Shown here piece by piece: positions 17,094-25,411 of a stretch of 64,000 nucleotides of DNA; the first letter of the stretch is position 1, and every line of letters starts with the position of its first letter. Source of the DNA: Candidatus Chlorohelix allophototropha. GTDB lineage: Bacteria > Chloroflexota > Chloroflexia > Chloroheliales > Chloroheliaceae. Under the pieces are notes generated by a model. It was not told the origin of the DNA and did not search any database. It was given only the letters and a program-made list of their open reading frames with translations. Made by a program: the position numbers and the translations under genes. The stretch lies in NCBI RefSeq assembly GCF_030389965.1, contig NZ_CP128399.1, positions 1,788,934-1,852,933 on the forward strand, given 5' to 3'.

Positions 17094-18986
17094 TTAGAAT
17101 AGCACTCTGAATTTGATGGTGTTGGGAATACTAACCAATTCCTGAACCACTTTATCTGAGTAAGTGCTGCTCACATCGGTAATTACGTAGCCTATTTCCT
17201 CGTTAGTTTTCAAATACTGCCCGATGATGTTCAAGTTATTATTTGCCATTATCGAGTTGATACGCGCCAGAATGCCCGGTACATTCTGATGCACATGAAT
17301 TAACCTGTGACCGGATAGCAGGGTGGGAAGGTTAATATTAGGGAAGTTAACACTCAAGGTAGTATCGCCGTTGTCCACATAATTGCTTAGTTTATTGCTG
17401 ACGAAATCGGCAATATTTTGTTGAGCTTCGATGGTACTTCCGGCGATATGAGGAGTTAGGATGACATTCGGCAACCCTTGAAGCTCACTTACAAAGGGGT
17501 CTCGGTTACTTTTAGGTTCTTCTGGGAACACGTCAACGGCTGCGCCTTTAATGGTTTTATCCTTTAAAGCTTTTACCAGCGCTTTTAGATCTACCACCGA
17601 ACCGCGACTGGCATTAATAAATATTGCATCCTGCTTCATCATTTTGAATTCAGGGGTACTGATAATGTTATTGTTGGATTTTCGCCCATCTACGTGTACT
17701 GACACTATATCGGCTATTTCAAGCAGCTCATCCAAGGAACGACAGGCTTTAGCGTTGCCCAGCGCGAGTTTATCCACGATGTCGTAGAAATATACGTCCA
17801 ATCCCAGACTTTCAGCCAGCACTGATAACTGTGATCCGATGTTACCATAGCCGATCAGTCCAAGCTTTTTGCCTCGAATTTCGCGCGAACCGTCCGCAGA
17901 TTTTTCCCACACTCCCCGGTGCATTTTTTGACTCTTATCAAACACATCTCGGCTTAGCATAATAATTTCGCCGATTGTAAGCTCAACAACTGAGCGGGTG
18001 TTGCTATAGGGTGCGTTGAAAACAGCGATACCTTTGCGGGTTGCGGCTTCAAGGTTTATCTGATTAGTACCGATACAAAAAGCCCCGATGGATAACAGAC
18101 GGTTAGCGTTATTGAGAACTTCCTCAGTAAGCTCTGTTTTGGAGCGAATACCTATAATAGAAACATTTTTAATCTCGTTTATCAGTTCCTCTTCGCCCAT
18201 TGCCCGGTCGTAAGTTTTGACATCGTAACCCTGCTTTTCGTAGTATTCGGCGGCGCGTTGGTCGATTTTTTCGAGCAATAACACTTTCATCCGGCTTTTA
18301 GGGTAAGATTGCGATCTAGGCAGTTTCAAGCGATACAGAAACTCGTCAAAATCAGGGGCTTCATAATCGGCTAGTTTAACCAAACCTTCGCGCCTGACAT
18401 TTTCGGTATACGCGAAAAAGGATTTTGCTAAACCACGCTCTTTTATCTGGTAGTCGCTATAGCGAGAGCCGATTGCATAAACCTCCCCTTGCAAACGAAG
18501 TGCCTGCATGGCTTTTACCTTGCCCTGATTTTGGGATAGCAGGTTATTTTCATCATACCCGATGGCATCTCCGTTATCATCAAAAATAAAGGTATTTGCC
18601 AGAACATGGCTTTCACTAATACCGTATGTTGCCACTACCGGGGCGATATACTCCTTAAAACCGCTTGAAACGATGTATATCTGCTCACTGTATTCCTTGA
18701 AAAAATGTTTGTTCCTTGCAAAAGAGGGGCTGATTTGTTTATTCAGCGCCGTAACAAGCGTCTTTATATGTTTCCGGTTTGGAAAAAATAAACTTGTACG
18801 TTGTGCAAGGGAGTCTTGATAAGATATTTCGCCCTCTTTTTCTAATTGGGTTAAGTGCTTAATCCGGTCGAGTAGCCCGTTGCGATCGGGTCTGCTTTTC
18901 AACACGATCCGCGCCAATTCTTCTAGGGCATCAACTGTTACAAATGTGGTGTCGAAATCAATGACATAGAAATGATTATTTTTCAT
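17094..18986 (-). CDS. serA: HAD phosphatase / phosphoglycerate dehydrogenase fusion
   Basis: A 630-residue two-enzyme protein of serine synthesis. Residues 1 to about 215 are a HAD phosphatase resembling phosphoserine phosphatase (motif I DFDTT, motif II Ser in VSSGF, motif III Lys in GKVKAMQ). Residues about 228-545 are a D-3-phosphoglycerate dehydrogenase with GYGNIGSQ (NAD), the Arg/Glu region and catalytic His in TPHIAGST. A C-terminal ACT domain (about 555-630) suggests serine feedback. HAD motif IV reads IGSRYSDY, where GDGxxD is usual, so the phosphatase half may be weakened. Similar fusions are known in Bacteroidetes. Confidence 0.85.
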   Translation of the reverse strand: MKNNHFYVIDFDTTFVTVDALEELARIVLKSRPDRNGLLDRIKHLTQLEKEGEISYQDSLAQRTSLFFPNRKHIKTLVTALNKQISPSFARNKHFFKEYSEQIYIVSSGFKEYIAPVVATYGISESHVLANTFIFDDNGDAIGYDENNLLSQNQGKVKAMQALRLQGEVYAIGSRYSDYQIKERGLAKSFFAYTENVRREGLVKLADYEAPDFDEFLYRLKLPRSQSYPKSRMKVLLLEKIDQRAAEYYEKQGYDVKTYDRAMGEEELINEIKNVSIIGIRSKTELTEEVLNNANRLLSIGAFCIGTNQINLEAATRKGIAVFNAPYSNTRSVVELTIGEIIMLSRDVFDKSQKMHRGVWEKSADGSREIRGKKLGLIGYGNIGSQLSVLAESLGLDVYFYDIVDKLALGNAKACRSLDELLEIADIVSVHVDGRKSNNNIISTPEFKMMKQDAIFINASRGSVVDLKALVKALKDKTIKGAAVDVFPEEPKSNRDPFVSELQGLPNVILTPHIAGSTIEAQQNIADFVSNKLSNYVDNGDTTLSVNFPNINLPTLLSGHRLIHVHQNVPGILARINSIMANNNLNIIGQYLKTNEEIGYVITDVSSTYSDKVVQELVSIPNTIKFRVLF

Positions 18987-19149
18987 CAGAAATACCTGTG
19001 CCTGTTTCTCCTGTGTTTAATTTGGGATACTGCTTCGTCGGGCAATCAAAACTTGCTGTTCACTACTGTACGATTTGGAAATATTCTCCTCTCAGTTCGA
19101 GTTTGTACAAACTCCAGCTAAGCTCGGCTTTGCCCAAATTAACGGAATG

Positions 19150-19254
19150 TTAATTCTTTTGACCTAGCAGCAGTGGCGCGATAATTTCCCACTCAGTATC
19201 TTTACTATTAGCGGTTCTTTTACTCATTGCCTTAAGTTTACCAGATTTGCTCAT
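19150..19254 (-). pseudogene. IS5-like transposase N-terminal remnant
   Basis: A 34-codon frame ends in TEWEIIAPLLLG, the typical opening of IS5-group transposases (normally DxxWxxIxPLLP). Nothing of the DDE core follows, so only the first few dozen codons remain. It marks the left edge of the mobile region. Confidence 0.5.
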
Positions 19255-19329
19255 TCTTAACCACAATTATTAGAACGTTCTAAGCTCGGCTTATATAATA
19301 GTTTTGAAGAAAGAAGCCATCGTAGTTTG

Positions 19330-19710
19330 TCAAGCCACCTGAGCAACCAATGGTAACTCTTTGGCCACAAACTTAGCACCGATCCAGACTTTTTTCGGGT
19401 CGAAGGTGCTGTCGTTCTTTAACAAAGAGTAAGCTGTGATTAACATCTTACGCATAACCGCCATCAATGCACTGCGCCCATTCATGCCACGCTTCCTTAA
19501 TTCGCGGTAATAGTCCCCAAAGGCAGATACTTTAAGACGCAAACTGACTAATGCCGCCATGTATAACAGGCGCCGCAACCGACCACTGCCACGCTTGGAA
19601 AGTTTCACCTTGCCTTTCCATTTTCCGCTTTCCTTCACGGTTAAATCTAGCCCAGCGTAGGCCACCACCTGATTACAATTGGTAAAACGTCCAACTTCGC
19701 CTAGCTCTGC
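19330..19710 (-). pseudogene. IS110-family transposase, C-terminal remnant
   Basis: About 126 codons carry the transposase_20 domain of IS110/IS116 enzymes: AELGEVGRF, VVAYAGLDL, then the SKRGSGRLRRLLYMAALV block. The frame is cut exactly at 19711, where the terminal inverted repeat of the 3.5 kb IS begins. The N-terminal DEDD domain is missing and is not found on the other side of the IS, implying loss of DNA rather than a simple insertion. Confidence 0.85.
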
Positions 19711-19711
19711 C

Positions 19712-19766
19712 TGTATGATTTTATAATTTCAACACCAGGGACTGTTCGGAGTAATTCGTAACCACC
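19712..19766 (+). repeat. Left terminal inverted repeat of the IS
   Basis: Exact reverse complement of 23166-23220. It starts TGTATGATTT at the outer end. One further base on each outer side also matches. Confidence 0.95.
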
Positions 19767-20463
19767 TTAGCAATTAGCACCTTAAAATAATAAGCCTAAA
19801 GCCGCTGCTAATTCCAGTTTTGAGGGCAGCTTAAGCCTAGTTCCGGCTAAAACTCTTTAGCTTACAATATTCTTTTCCTGCTGGGCTAACTCTGCCGCGC
19901 TTCCGTTTGGGCTTCTTCCTTGATAAGCTGCAAATACTCTGCCTGTCCCAGTTCCTGCCCTACCAACCCTTTGATCCCCACTCGTTTTATCACTTTATCC
20001 TTTTGCCAGACTACAAACTCCTTTGAGTGGGCTGCTACCTCCAGATTTACATACTTTCCTACCCACTCCTGCCCTAAATAGTAAAATCGTTTCCCCAGCG
20101 TTACCGCGCCATTACTTTGCGCTTTGCGCACAAAACGGCGTTTGTCTACCGCCAGGAGCCAGCGGTCAGGGTCAATCAACAGCGGCAAGGTTGGTAGTGC
20201 CGGTAGAGTGGGAAAGGCTACTCTGGGCGGCTTGTTTTTACAACTGAGCCCTTATTCCCAGTTGTAATGCTCTTTGAAAGCTTTGGTAACCTCGTTCACT
20301 TCCGCCAAGTTCTGAGGCTGATACACTTTAAGACACTCCTCCCCGTAAGCACGGTGGTAGCGTTCGACAAATGCGTTCAAATCGGGACGATGAGGGGGAC
20401 ATATGTTAACTTTTACCCCGATACAATGCCAGAACTTCACAAAAGCTGAAGGGAAATCCCGTC

Positions 20464-22389
20464 CAATGGGTTCATCATAAATGACAAGTTTTGCCTGAGC
20501 CGGTTCCTTAAAATTATTTTCTTTAGAGCCGCTAGGTCAAAAAAGTGATGGTTCATTCCATCCTGTTTTCTAGTAGGATTAGTAATTCTTGCTATGTTTC
20601 TAGAAAAGAGGAGGGTTATCAATGGCTAAACCAACTTGGAAAGTTTCTCGCCAACTAATTACTATTGCTTATGCTCAAGCACGTTGGGATCAAGCTTATC
20701 AAAATTTAGTGCAGTGGTCACTTGAACTTGAACAATCACAGACTGGGCTGCAGGAGAAAAATACATTGGATATGAAAGGGGCTGATGATGAGAATAGCAG
20801 TGTATATCCGAGTATCCACTCAGCGCCAAGCCGAGGCGCAGACAATCGAACAGCAACTGAGTTGCCTTCAGACCTTTTGCCAGAGTAAAGAGTGGAGTTG
20901 GCCTCCTGCCTTTATCTTTCGAGATGATGGTTACAGTGGGGCTACCCTTAAAAGACCAGGGTTAGATAGTTTGCGAGATTTTGCTGCTCGGGCAAGTTTC
21001 GATCTGCTGCTGATTACAGCTCCAGATCGGTTGGCTCGCAAATATGTTCACCAAATGTTGCTGGTGGAAGAATTGGAAAAACTGGGATGCCAATTACAGT
21101 TTGTGGAGCATCCCCTGAGTCAGGATCCTCACGACCAACTCTTACTACAAATCCGCGGGGCTGTGGCAGAATACGAGCGGAGCCTGATCGCTGAAAGGAT
21201 GCGGCGAGGGCGACTGCACAAATTTCAGACCGGGGCTTTACTTCCCTGGACCAGTCCTCCGTTTGGCTATCGAATGGGATTGGCACACCCGCGTGATCCA
21301 GCTGGTTTACATTTAGAACCAACTGAAGCTGCTATTGTAGCCGAAATCTTCCAACGTTACCTGCAACCACAACAGAGTTTATGGGGGCTGGTCAATTATT
21401 TTACCAAAATAGGTCTCCCCACTCCTAGTGGGAAAGCCCGTTGGAATAAAACTTCTCTGCGCTGGATCTTGACTAACCCGGTCTATAGCGGTACAGTTTT
21501 TGCCCAAAGGAGTTGCCATCAACCCGCCCGTAAGCGTTATTCCGCTATGATACCAGTTGGAAAAAATAATACGACCCTTAAATGGCGTCCTTCAGAAGAA
21601 TGGATCGAGGTCTGCCAGGTAGAAGCCATTGTAACAAAGGAACAATTTGAACAAGTGCAGAACAAATTGCGGAAAAATCAGCTGGAAGCCTCCCGCAACA
21701 ATACAACCCACCAATATTTATTGCGGGCGATGTTAAGTTGTGGTAGTTGTAAACGAGCTTTTCATTGCCGAAGCGCTAAGGGGCGAGGGTATTATGTTTG
21801 TGATGGTAAAAAAATGCTGACCCAAACCGGAATGGACGCGAAATGTACCATTTCACGCTGTCCTCACACTCAACAACTAGATGAACTGGTCTGGCAAGAT
21901 TTATGCGCCTTACTCCAAGATCCTGGAATACTAAAACAGGCCCTTGAGCGGGCGCAGAGTGGAGAATGGTTACCCCAAGAATTACAAAGCCGTCAGGCTA
22001 ATTTGCATAAAGCCATTGCCAAACTAGGTAACCAGATCGAGCGATTGACAGAAGCTTATCTGGCCGGGATCCTCCTATTGGAGGAATACAAACGCCGACG
22101 TGCTGAGTTTGAGCAACGTCAGGCTAGCATAAATGAGCAGCTCAAGGAATTAAGCGCCAGTAGCGCCCGTCATCTAGAAGTGGTCAAGGTAGCTCAGAAC
22201 TTAGAGGAATTCTGTCATCGTATAGCCAGTAGTTTAGAGCAAGCCAATTTTGAACAGAAACGTCAACTGGTCGAATTACTAATCGACCGAATAGTAATAA
22301 CTGGGGAAGAGGTGGAGATCCACTATGTGGTCCCCACTACCCCTGCCAGCGAACAGGTGCGTTTTTGTTATTTGCGTTCAACCTATACC
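20464..22389 (+). mobile_element. Nested serine-recombinase element inside the transposase gene
   Basis: Removing about 1925 bases between the CC at 20463-20464 and the CC at 22388-22389 restores an uninterrupted transposase frame (FVGSHSG-RDFPSAF). The element carries a small ORF and a large serine recombinase. A two-base shared CC (GG on the other strand) is what a large serine recombinase leaves after crossover at a dinucleotide core. Confidence 0.82.
20622..20888 (+). CDS. Small protein preceding the serine recombinase
   Basis: An 88-residue frame with a strong GAGGAGGG about 8 bases before its ATG, so it is likely translated. The first 45 residues are Trp/Gln/Arg-rich and helical; the rest is low complexity. 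Its last 104 bases overlap the start of the recombinase in another frame, suggesting coupling. The function is unknown; an accessory or regulatory role is an inference from position. Confidence 0.55.
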   Translation: MAKPTWKVSRQLITIAYAQARWDQAYQNLVQWSLELEQSQTGLQEKNTLDMKGADDENSSVYPSIHSAPSRGADNRTATELPSDLLPE

Positions 22390-22638
22390 ACTATGACTGC
22401 CTACAAACCTGGGATCACGGTCAAAAGTTATTCCTTTAGGCAGCCCGGTTTCTTTGAGGATCTCAATCACGGTTTCGAGGACCGTGTAGGCATTAAAATC
22501 CTCTCTGGCTACTGCGGCGACCAACAAAGAAGTGCCGGTATCGATCAGGTTAAACACCTCGACCAGATGTTGCTTTTTCCCTTCCGGTCCGATAGTCACA
22601 GTGGAAGCATCCTTGAAATCGAGTTGGATTTCAGCTAG
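20785..22638 (+). CDS. Large serine recombinase
   Basis: The resolvase-like catalytic domain comes first (MRIAVYIRVST with the nucleophile Ser, then the ITAPDRLARK and RSLIAERM motifs). A recombinase domain follows (PPFGYR, LRWILTNPVYSG), then a zinc ribbon (CGSCKRAFHC...YYVC) and a coiled-coil C terminus. The part encoded inside the element ends near residue 535. The last ~82 residues are read from the IS target DNA beyond the insertion point, so the native C terminus is replaced or extended. It catalyses excision and integration of its own element. Confidence 0.88.
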   Translation: MMRIAVYIRVSTQRQAEAQTIEQQLSCLQTFCQSKEWSWPPAFIFRDDGYSGATLKRPGLDSLRDFAARASFDLLLITAPDRLARKYVHQMLLVEELEKLGCQLQFVEHPLSQDPHDQLLLQIRGAVAEYERSLIAERMRRGRLHKFQTGALLPWTSPPFGYRMGLAHPRDPAGLHLEPTEAAIVAEIFQRYLQPQQSLWGLVNYFTKIGLPTPSGKARWNKTSLRWILTNPVYSGTVFAQRSCHQPARKRYSAMIPVGKNNTTLKWRPSEEWIEVCQVEAIVTKEQFEQVQNKLRKNQLEASRNNTTHQYLLRAMLSCGSCKRAFHCRSAKGRGYYVCDGKKMLTQTGMDAKCTISRCPHTQQLDELVWQDLCALLQDPGILKQALERAQSGEWLPQELQSRQANLHKAIAKLGNQIERLTEAYLAGILLLEEYKRRRAEFEQRQASINEQLKELSASSARHLEVVKVAQNLEEFCHRIASSLEQANFEQKRQLVELLIDRIVITGEEVEIHYVVPTTPASEQVRFCYLRSTYTTMTAYKPGITVKSYSFRQPGFFEDLNHGFEDRVGIKILSGYCGDQQRSAGIDQVKHLDQMLLFPFRSDSHSGSILEIELDFS

Positions 22639-23165
22639 AGGCTCAGGACGAGCTACAGGCTTGGGGGGTGGGGGTGTGAAATGGATAATTCTGGAGAATT
22701 TAACCAAGATTTTCCAGATGGCGCTGGCAGAGGAAAGTGGTTTTACGCCATTCTCTGCCAGCACTTTGTCTTTAGCCAGGTAATAACTAATGGCTTTGGG
22801 ACCGGGAGTACGTTTGAGATTGTCAGGCGGATGATCCCTGATATCGAGGATACGCTCCACTAGGAGTGGATTTGGTGTGGGAAAGGGTGATTTACGCCCC
22901 CGTTTAAGGCTGATCAAAACGGAAGGGTCATCAGATGGTGCATTTTTGAGGCGGTTGCACCATTCTTTGACCCAGGAGAGGGAACGGTTAAGGGCGAAAG
23001 CCAGTTGGGAATGGTTCCAGTCGGGTTGGTCGCGGAGTAAGAGACGCAGATTGGCACGGTCTGCCTGTCTTTTTTCTTCACAATCGAGCACTTTGCTACC
23101 CTCCACAAACAACAGTTGATAACAATTGTGGACAAGAGTAAGCGAAAATACCAGCGTTGTGAAGT

Positions 23166-23220
23166 GGTGGTTACGAATTACTCCGAACAGTCCCTGGTGT
23201 TGAAATTATAAAATCATACA
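23166..23220 (-). repeat. Right terminal inverted repeat of the IS
   Basis: Perfect inverted copy of 19712-19766. It lies 53 bases upstream of the transposase start and truncates the phage integrase, supplying its stop codon. Confidence 0.95.
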
Positions 23221-23576
23221 GTTCGACCATACGAGGCGATAGAAGCGGGAGACAAGTCTTTACCCGTTTTATTGTGGTGTGGCGCGACAATGCCCCATCG
23301 GTCGGGGTGGTGTTCCCGGAGATAGACCACGAACTCGGTCGCCATTTGAGTGGTCATATTTTTGGGATGCGCCCCGGCTTCCCGGTAATATCCCTTATCT
23401 TTGTACCACCACAAGAACTTATTAAGTTTATCGTTATAATCTAGGAGTGTTTTATCGGTCAGCCCATTAGCTCGGCAATAATCAAGCCATTGGTTAATTA
23501 AACCCAAAAAAGGGCAAGGTGAAATGCCCCGCATTGCGGAATTGAATTTCGTAGTATCAGTGGTTTTAGGTTGCAT
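23214..23576 (-). pseudogene. Phage tyrosine integrase, truncated by the IS
   Basis: Only the N-terminal core-binding (SAM-like) domain remains: about 118 residues including FLGLINQWLDYCRANGLTDKT and ending SPASIASYGRTV. The catalytic domain with the Arg-His-Arg-Tyr residues is missing. The stop TGA comes from the IS end. The start lies about 60 bases from the tRNA-Lys fragment, the usual position of an integrase beside its attachment site. It is presumably inactive unless the missing half lies beyond the window. Confidence 0.85.
23547..23563 (+). repeat. Arm-type repeat, copy 1
   Basis: TTTCGTAGTATCAGTGG lies inside the 5' end of the integrase gene. It matches 23757-23773 at 16 of 17 bases. 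A shorter ATCAGTGGG copy lies at 23591-23599. Candidate integrase arm-binding site. Confidence 0.5.
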
Positions 23577-23635
23577 TTTTCCCCCTGAAAATCAGTGGGA
23601 AGGGATGCGTTCTGACCTTTGCAATGGGCTTGAGA

Positions 23636-23679
23636 TGGGTCGCCAGAGACTTGAACTCTGAACCCACTGATTAAGAGAA
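23636..23679 (-). other. Attachment site: 3' half of a tRNA-Lys(CTT)-like gene
   Basis: On the minus strand the DNA reads as the 3' part of a tRNA: anticodon loop CTCTTAA, 3' anticodon strand TCAGT, variable loop, a perfect T arm (CAGAG-TTCAAGT-CTCTG), 3' acceptor strand GCGACCC and discriminator A. No matching 5' half exists upstream, so it is not a tRNA gene. It is the identity segment a phage carries to integrate into tRNA-Lys. Confidence 0.78.
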
Positions 23680-23756
23680 AGTATGCTTGTAATGGTACGA
23701 AACACGCCTACTCAAGCTCAGTTCACAAACCCTTTTGCGCCATATAGACCAGTGAT

Positions 23757-23773
23757 TTTCGTAATATCAGTGG
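23757..23773 (+). repeat. Arm-type repeat, copy 2
   Basis: TTTCGTAATATCAGTGG is a direct repeat of 23547-23563 with one difference, on the other side of the attachment core. Confidence 0.5.
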
Positions 23774-23893
23774 GTTATAAGACATTTCCTAATCTGATTT
23801 ATATAATACCTGTTCGTTTGTTACCGGGATTTAGAATTTACAGAGGTTGAGCAAGTTTAGTAGGACATACCCGATGCAATGTCCTACTGACAG

Positions 23894-24307
23894 TTAGCCT
23901 ACTTTTTTACCGTTAGTCACTGGCTTATCTTTCAAACCAGTCTGGATTACAGCCACAACTGCCCTCTGATATTGCGGGGCAATGTTGTTCAAGGTCTCGG
24001 CTGTTACCAGTGTTCTTAGGTCTGGATTAAGGATATTGTTTCTAGAATCTTCTGGTCTCACACTGCTCCTATAACCTGCTAGGGCAAGCAGATGGTCGGG
24101 GTCGTGTTTGAAATACTGTGCCAACTTAGTTAGAGTTTTAGGGGCTGGTAGTCGCTTACCATTGAGCAAATTTGAGATTGCGCCACTACTGATTTCACTA
24201 TACTCGGCGAGTTGGTTTACGCCCAAATTCTGCTCAAGCATTTTCTTCTGAACCCACAACCTGATAGCGTCTTTAGGACTCACGTCCTTTTGATTGTCGC
24301 TATTCAT
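23894..24307 (-). CDS. XRE-family repressor, CI-like
   Basis: A 137-residue regulator with a HTH_XRE domain (NQLAEYSEISSGAISNLLNGKRLPAPKTLTKLA) and a C-terminal segment of about 60 residues. No Ser-Lys autoprotease dyad is obvious. ATG 24307 is chosen over 24328 because GGAGGT precedes it by five bases. It is transcribed leftward, divergent from the early genes, as expected for a lysogeny repressor. The 330 bases between them contain many TGTGAA/TTCACA words, its likely operators. Confidence 0.85.
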   Translation of the reverse strand: MNSDNQKDVSPKDAIRLWVQKKMLEQNLGVNQLAEYSEISSGAISNLLNGKRLPAPKTLTKLAQYFKHDPDHLLALAGYRSSVRPEDSRNNILNPDLRTLVTAETLNNIAPQYQRAVVAVIQTGLKDKPVTNGKKVG

Positions 24308-24636
24308 TTTTACCTCCATAACAAACATCTCATCAATGTGCAGCTTACTAAAAAGTTGGATGTTCTAACCTCTAACCGTAACTTTTATTGTTCATAATTC
24401 TACAGTAAATATTCACAGTAGTAAACAACAAATGTGAAATAGGTATAAGCAACCGAAACGTTTTATATTCATCTGTGAACACTTTTATTAAAATTGGATT
24501 AAAATTGTAATGTGAATTGTAATCTGGAATATCTTTACAACTTCACACAGTCTGGATATAATATATACAGTGGTGAACGTGATATTAACAGGTATATACA
24601 GTCTTAAGCTAATATTTAGTATTTTGAGCGTGGGAA
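24308..24636. promoter_or_regulatory. Lysis-lysogeny control region
   Basis: An AT-rich divergent gap. A rightward promoter is visible: TTTACA (24534-24539), a 17-base spacer and TATAAT (24557-24562). Repeated half-sites surround it: TTCACA near 24413, TGTGAA near 24433, CTGTGAAC near 24474, TGTGAA near 24511, TTCACA near 24542 and GGTGAACG near 24573. The arrangement resembles a repressor-controlled switch. Confidence 0.7.
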
Positions 24637-25125
24637 ATGAAGATAACGACTACCTTCTTTGAAGAAGTAGAGAAGCAAGGCATAAATCTAAGAGCCATAC
24701 CGAACGGCTACAGCTACAATTACCTGCTTGTATTGAAAAGTGGTATAAGAGCAATCCCTAGAAGTAAGAGATTGCACAAGTGGATGAGCAGCGTAGTAGG
24801 GAAGCCGATTGATGAAATCATAAAGTATGAATATGAGGCTGGCGATGACCCGGAGAAGTGGGGAACGCACTTATGGAGCATACTTGAGAGCAAGGGTATC
24901 ACCTTAACCCAAGCCACAGGTAGGTACAGCCTTTCCTACCTGTCAATGTTGCGGAGTGGTAAGAGAACCTTACCAGTAGCCGATGAAGGTGTGAAATTCC
25001 GAAAGTGGGCTTCGGAGCTATTAAATATGCCAGAAGCCGATATTTTTTTTAGATTGCCGTTCACTGACAAAAATGTAATCAACCCGATAGTGAACACACT
25101 TGAAAATAGATTGGTTCAATCGTAG
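24637..25125 (+). CDS. Probable regulator with a duplicated domain
   Basis: A 162-residue protein built from two similar halves. Each has the pattern GI(N/T)L-x4-(G)YS-YL-LKSGxR-P-KW, that is GINLRAIPNGYSYNYLLVLKSGIR and GITLTQATGRYSLSYLSMLRSGKR. The halves look like tandem helix-turn-helix folds. It is the first rightward gene after the repressor control region, the position of Cro-like early regulators. The family is not recognised and the DNA-binding role is inferred. Confidence 0.7.
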   Translation: MKITTTFFEEVEKQGINLRAIPNGYSYNYLLVLKSGIRAIPRSKRLHKWMSSVVGKPIDEIIKYEYEAGDDPEKWGTHLWSILESKGITLTQATGRYSLSYLSMLRSGKRTLPVADEGVKFRKWASELLNMPEADIFFRLPFTDKNVINPIVNTLENRLVQS

Positions 25126-25127
25126 TT

Positions 25128-25343
25128 ATGAAAGGAGTAGTAAGCCACCCGATAGATAGAAAGTTAATCGAAATGGGTCAAACCAGACGTTGGTTAGCTG
25201 AACAGACAAGGTTATCTCACACGACAATTAGACGCTATTGCACTTGGCAAGTAAGGATACGCCCTAACAATCGGCAGACCCGGAGAATTTGCGATGCGTT
25301 AGGGGTCACACTTAATTACCTTGTGGGAATAGGAACGAATTAA
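25128..25343 (+). CDS. Small Cro/XRE-type DNA-binding protein
   Basis: A 71-residue protein that is almost entirely one HTH_XRE domain (RRWLAEQTRLSHTTIRRYCTWQVRIRPNNRQTRRICDALGV). It starts three bases after the previous stop, so the two are co-translated. It is likely a second early regulator such as Cro. Confidence 0.8.
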   Translation: MKGVVSHPIDRKLIEMGQTRRWLAEQTRLSHTTIRRYCTWQVRIRPNNRQTRRICDALGVTLNYLVGIGTN

Positions 25344-25411
25344 GCGTTTTAGTGGATAGGGGCAGTTTGCAGTGCTGCCCTTTATAGCCTTAAGGGGATA
25401 ACGAATGCAGT

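Larger units (their letters stand above)
19886..23112 (-). pseudogene. DDE transposase of the IS, disrupted twice
   Basis: The gene starts at 23112 with an HTH region (SQLAFALNRSLSWVKEWCNRL), then the integrase core: first Asp in IQLDFKD and second Asp in ITFDRDPRFVGS. There it is cut by the serine-recombinase element (about 20465-22389). The frame resumes exactly with GRDFPSAFVKFWHCIGV and the Glu in NAFVERYHR, meets an in-frame TAA at 20252-20254 after HYNWE, and continues without frameshift to a C-terminal domain ending at 19886. The stop replaces the expected RPxQ, suggesting a short in-frame deletion. It resembles IS481/IS3-like integrase-core transposases and is presumably inactive. Confidence 0.88.
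19712..23220 (-). mobile_element. 3.5 kb insertion sequence with 55-bp perfect inverted repeats
   Basis: The ends are TGTATG...CATACA with perfect 55-bp terminal inverted repeats (19712-19766 and 23166-23220). One DDE transposase gene runs leftward inside it and is interrupted by a nested serine-recombinase element of about 1.9 kb. Without the nested element the IS is about 1.58 kb. No target-site duplication is seen: the left flank is an IS110 fragment and the right flank is a phage integrase. Confidence 0.9.

Noticed and set aside
12806-19135. Short shared string TTTGTACAAACT with AGCTtAGCTxxGCTTTGCC near 12806 and 19101
   Set aside because: Two weakly similar copies about 6 kb apart, without terminal repeats or genes tying them together; too little to call an element.
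19712-19766. IS110-like coding similarity (TVPGVEII) inside the inverted repeat
   Set aside because: On the minus strand a few codons look like the IS110 PGVG motif, but the frame does not join the downstream IS110 remnant and the same 55 bases recur at the other IS end, so they are terminal repeats.
23636-23760. Complete tRNA gene
   Set aside because: Only the 3' half folds. The 60-70 bases upstream give no pairing acceptor strand, no D arm and no closing anticodon stem, so it is an attachment core and not a functional tRNA.
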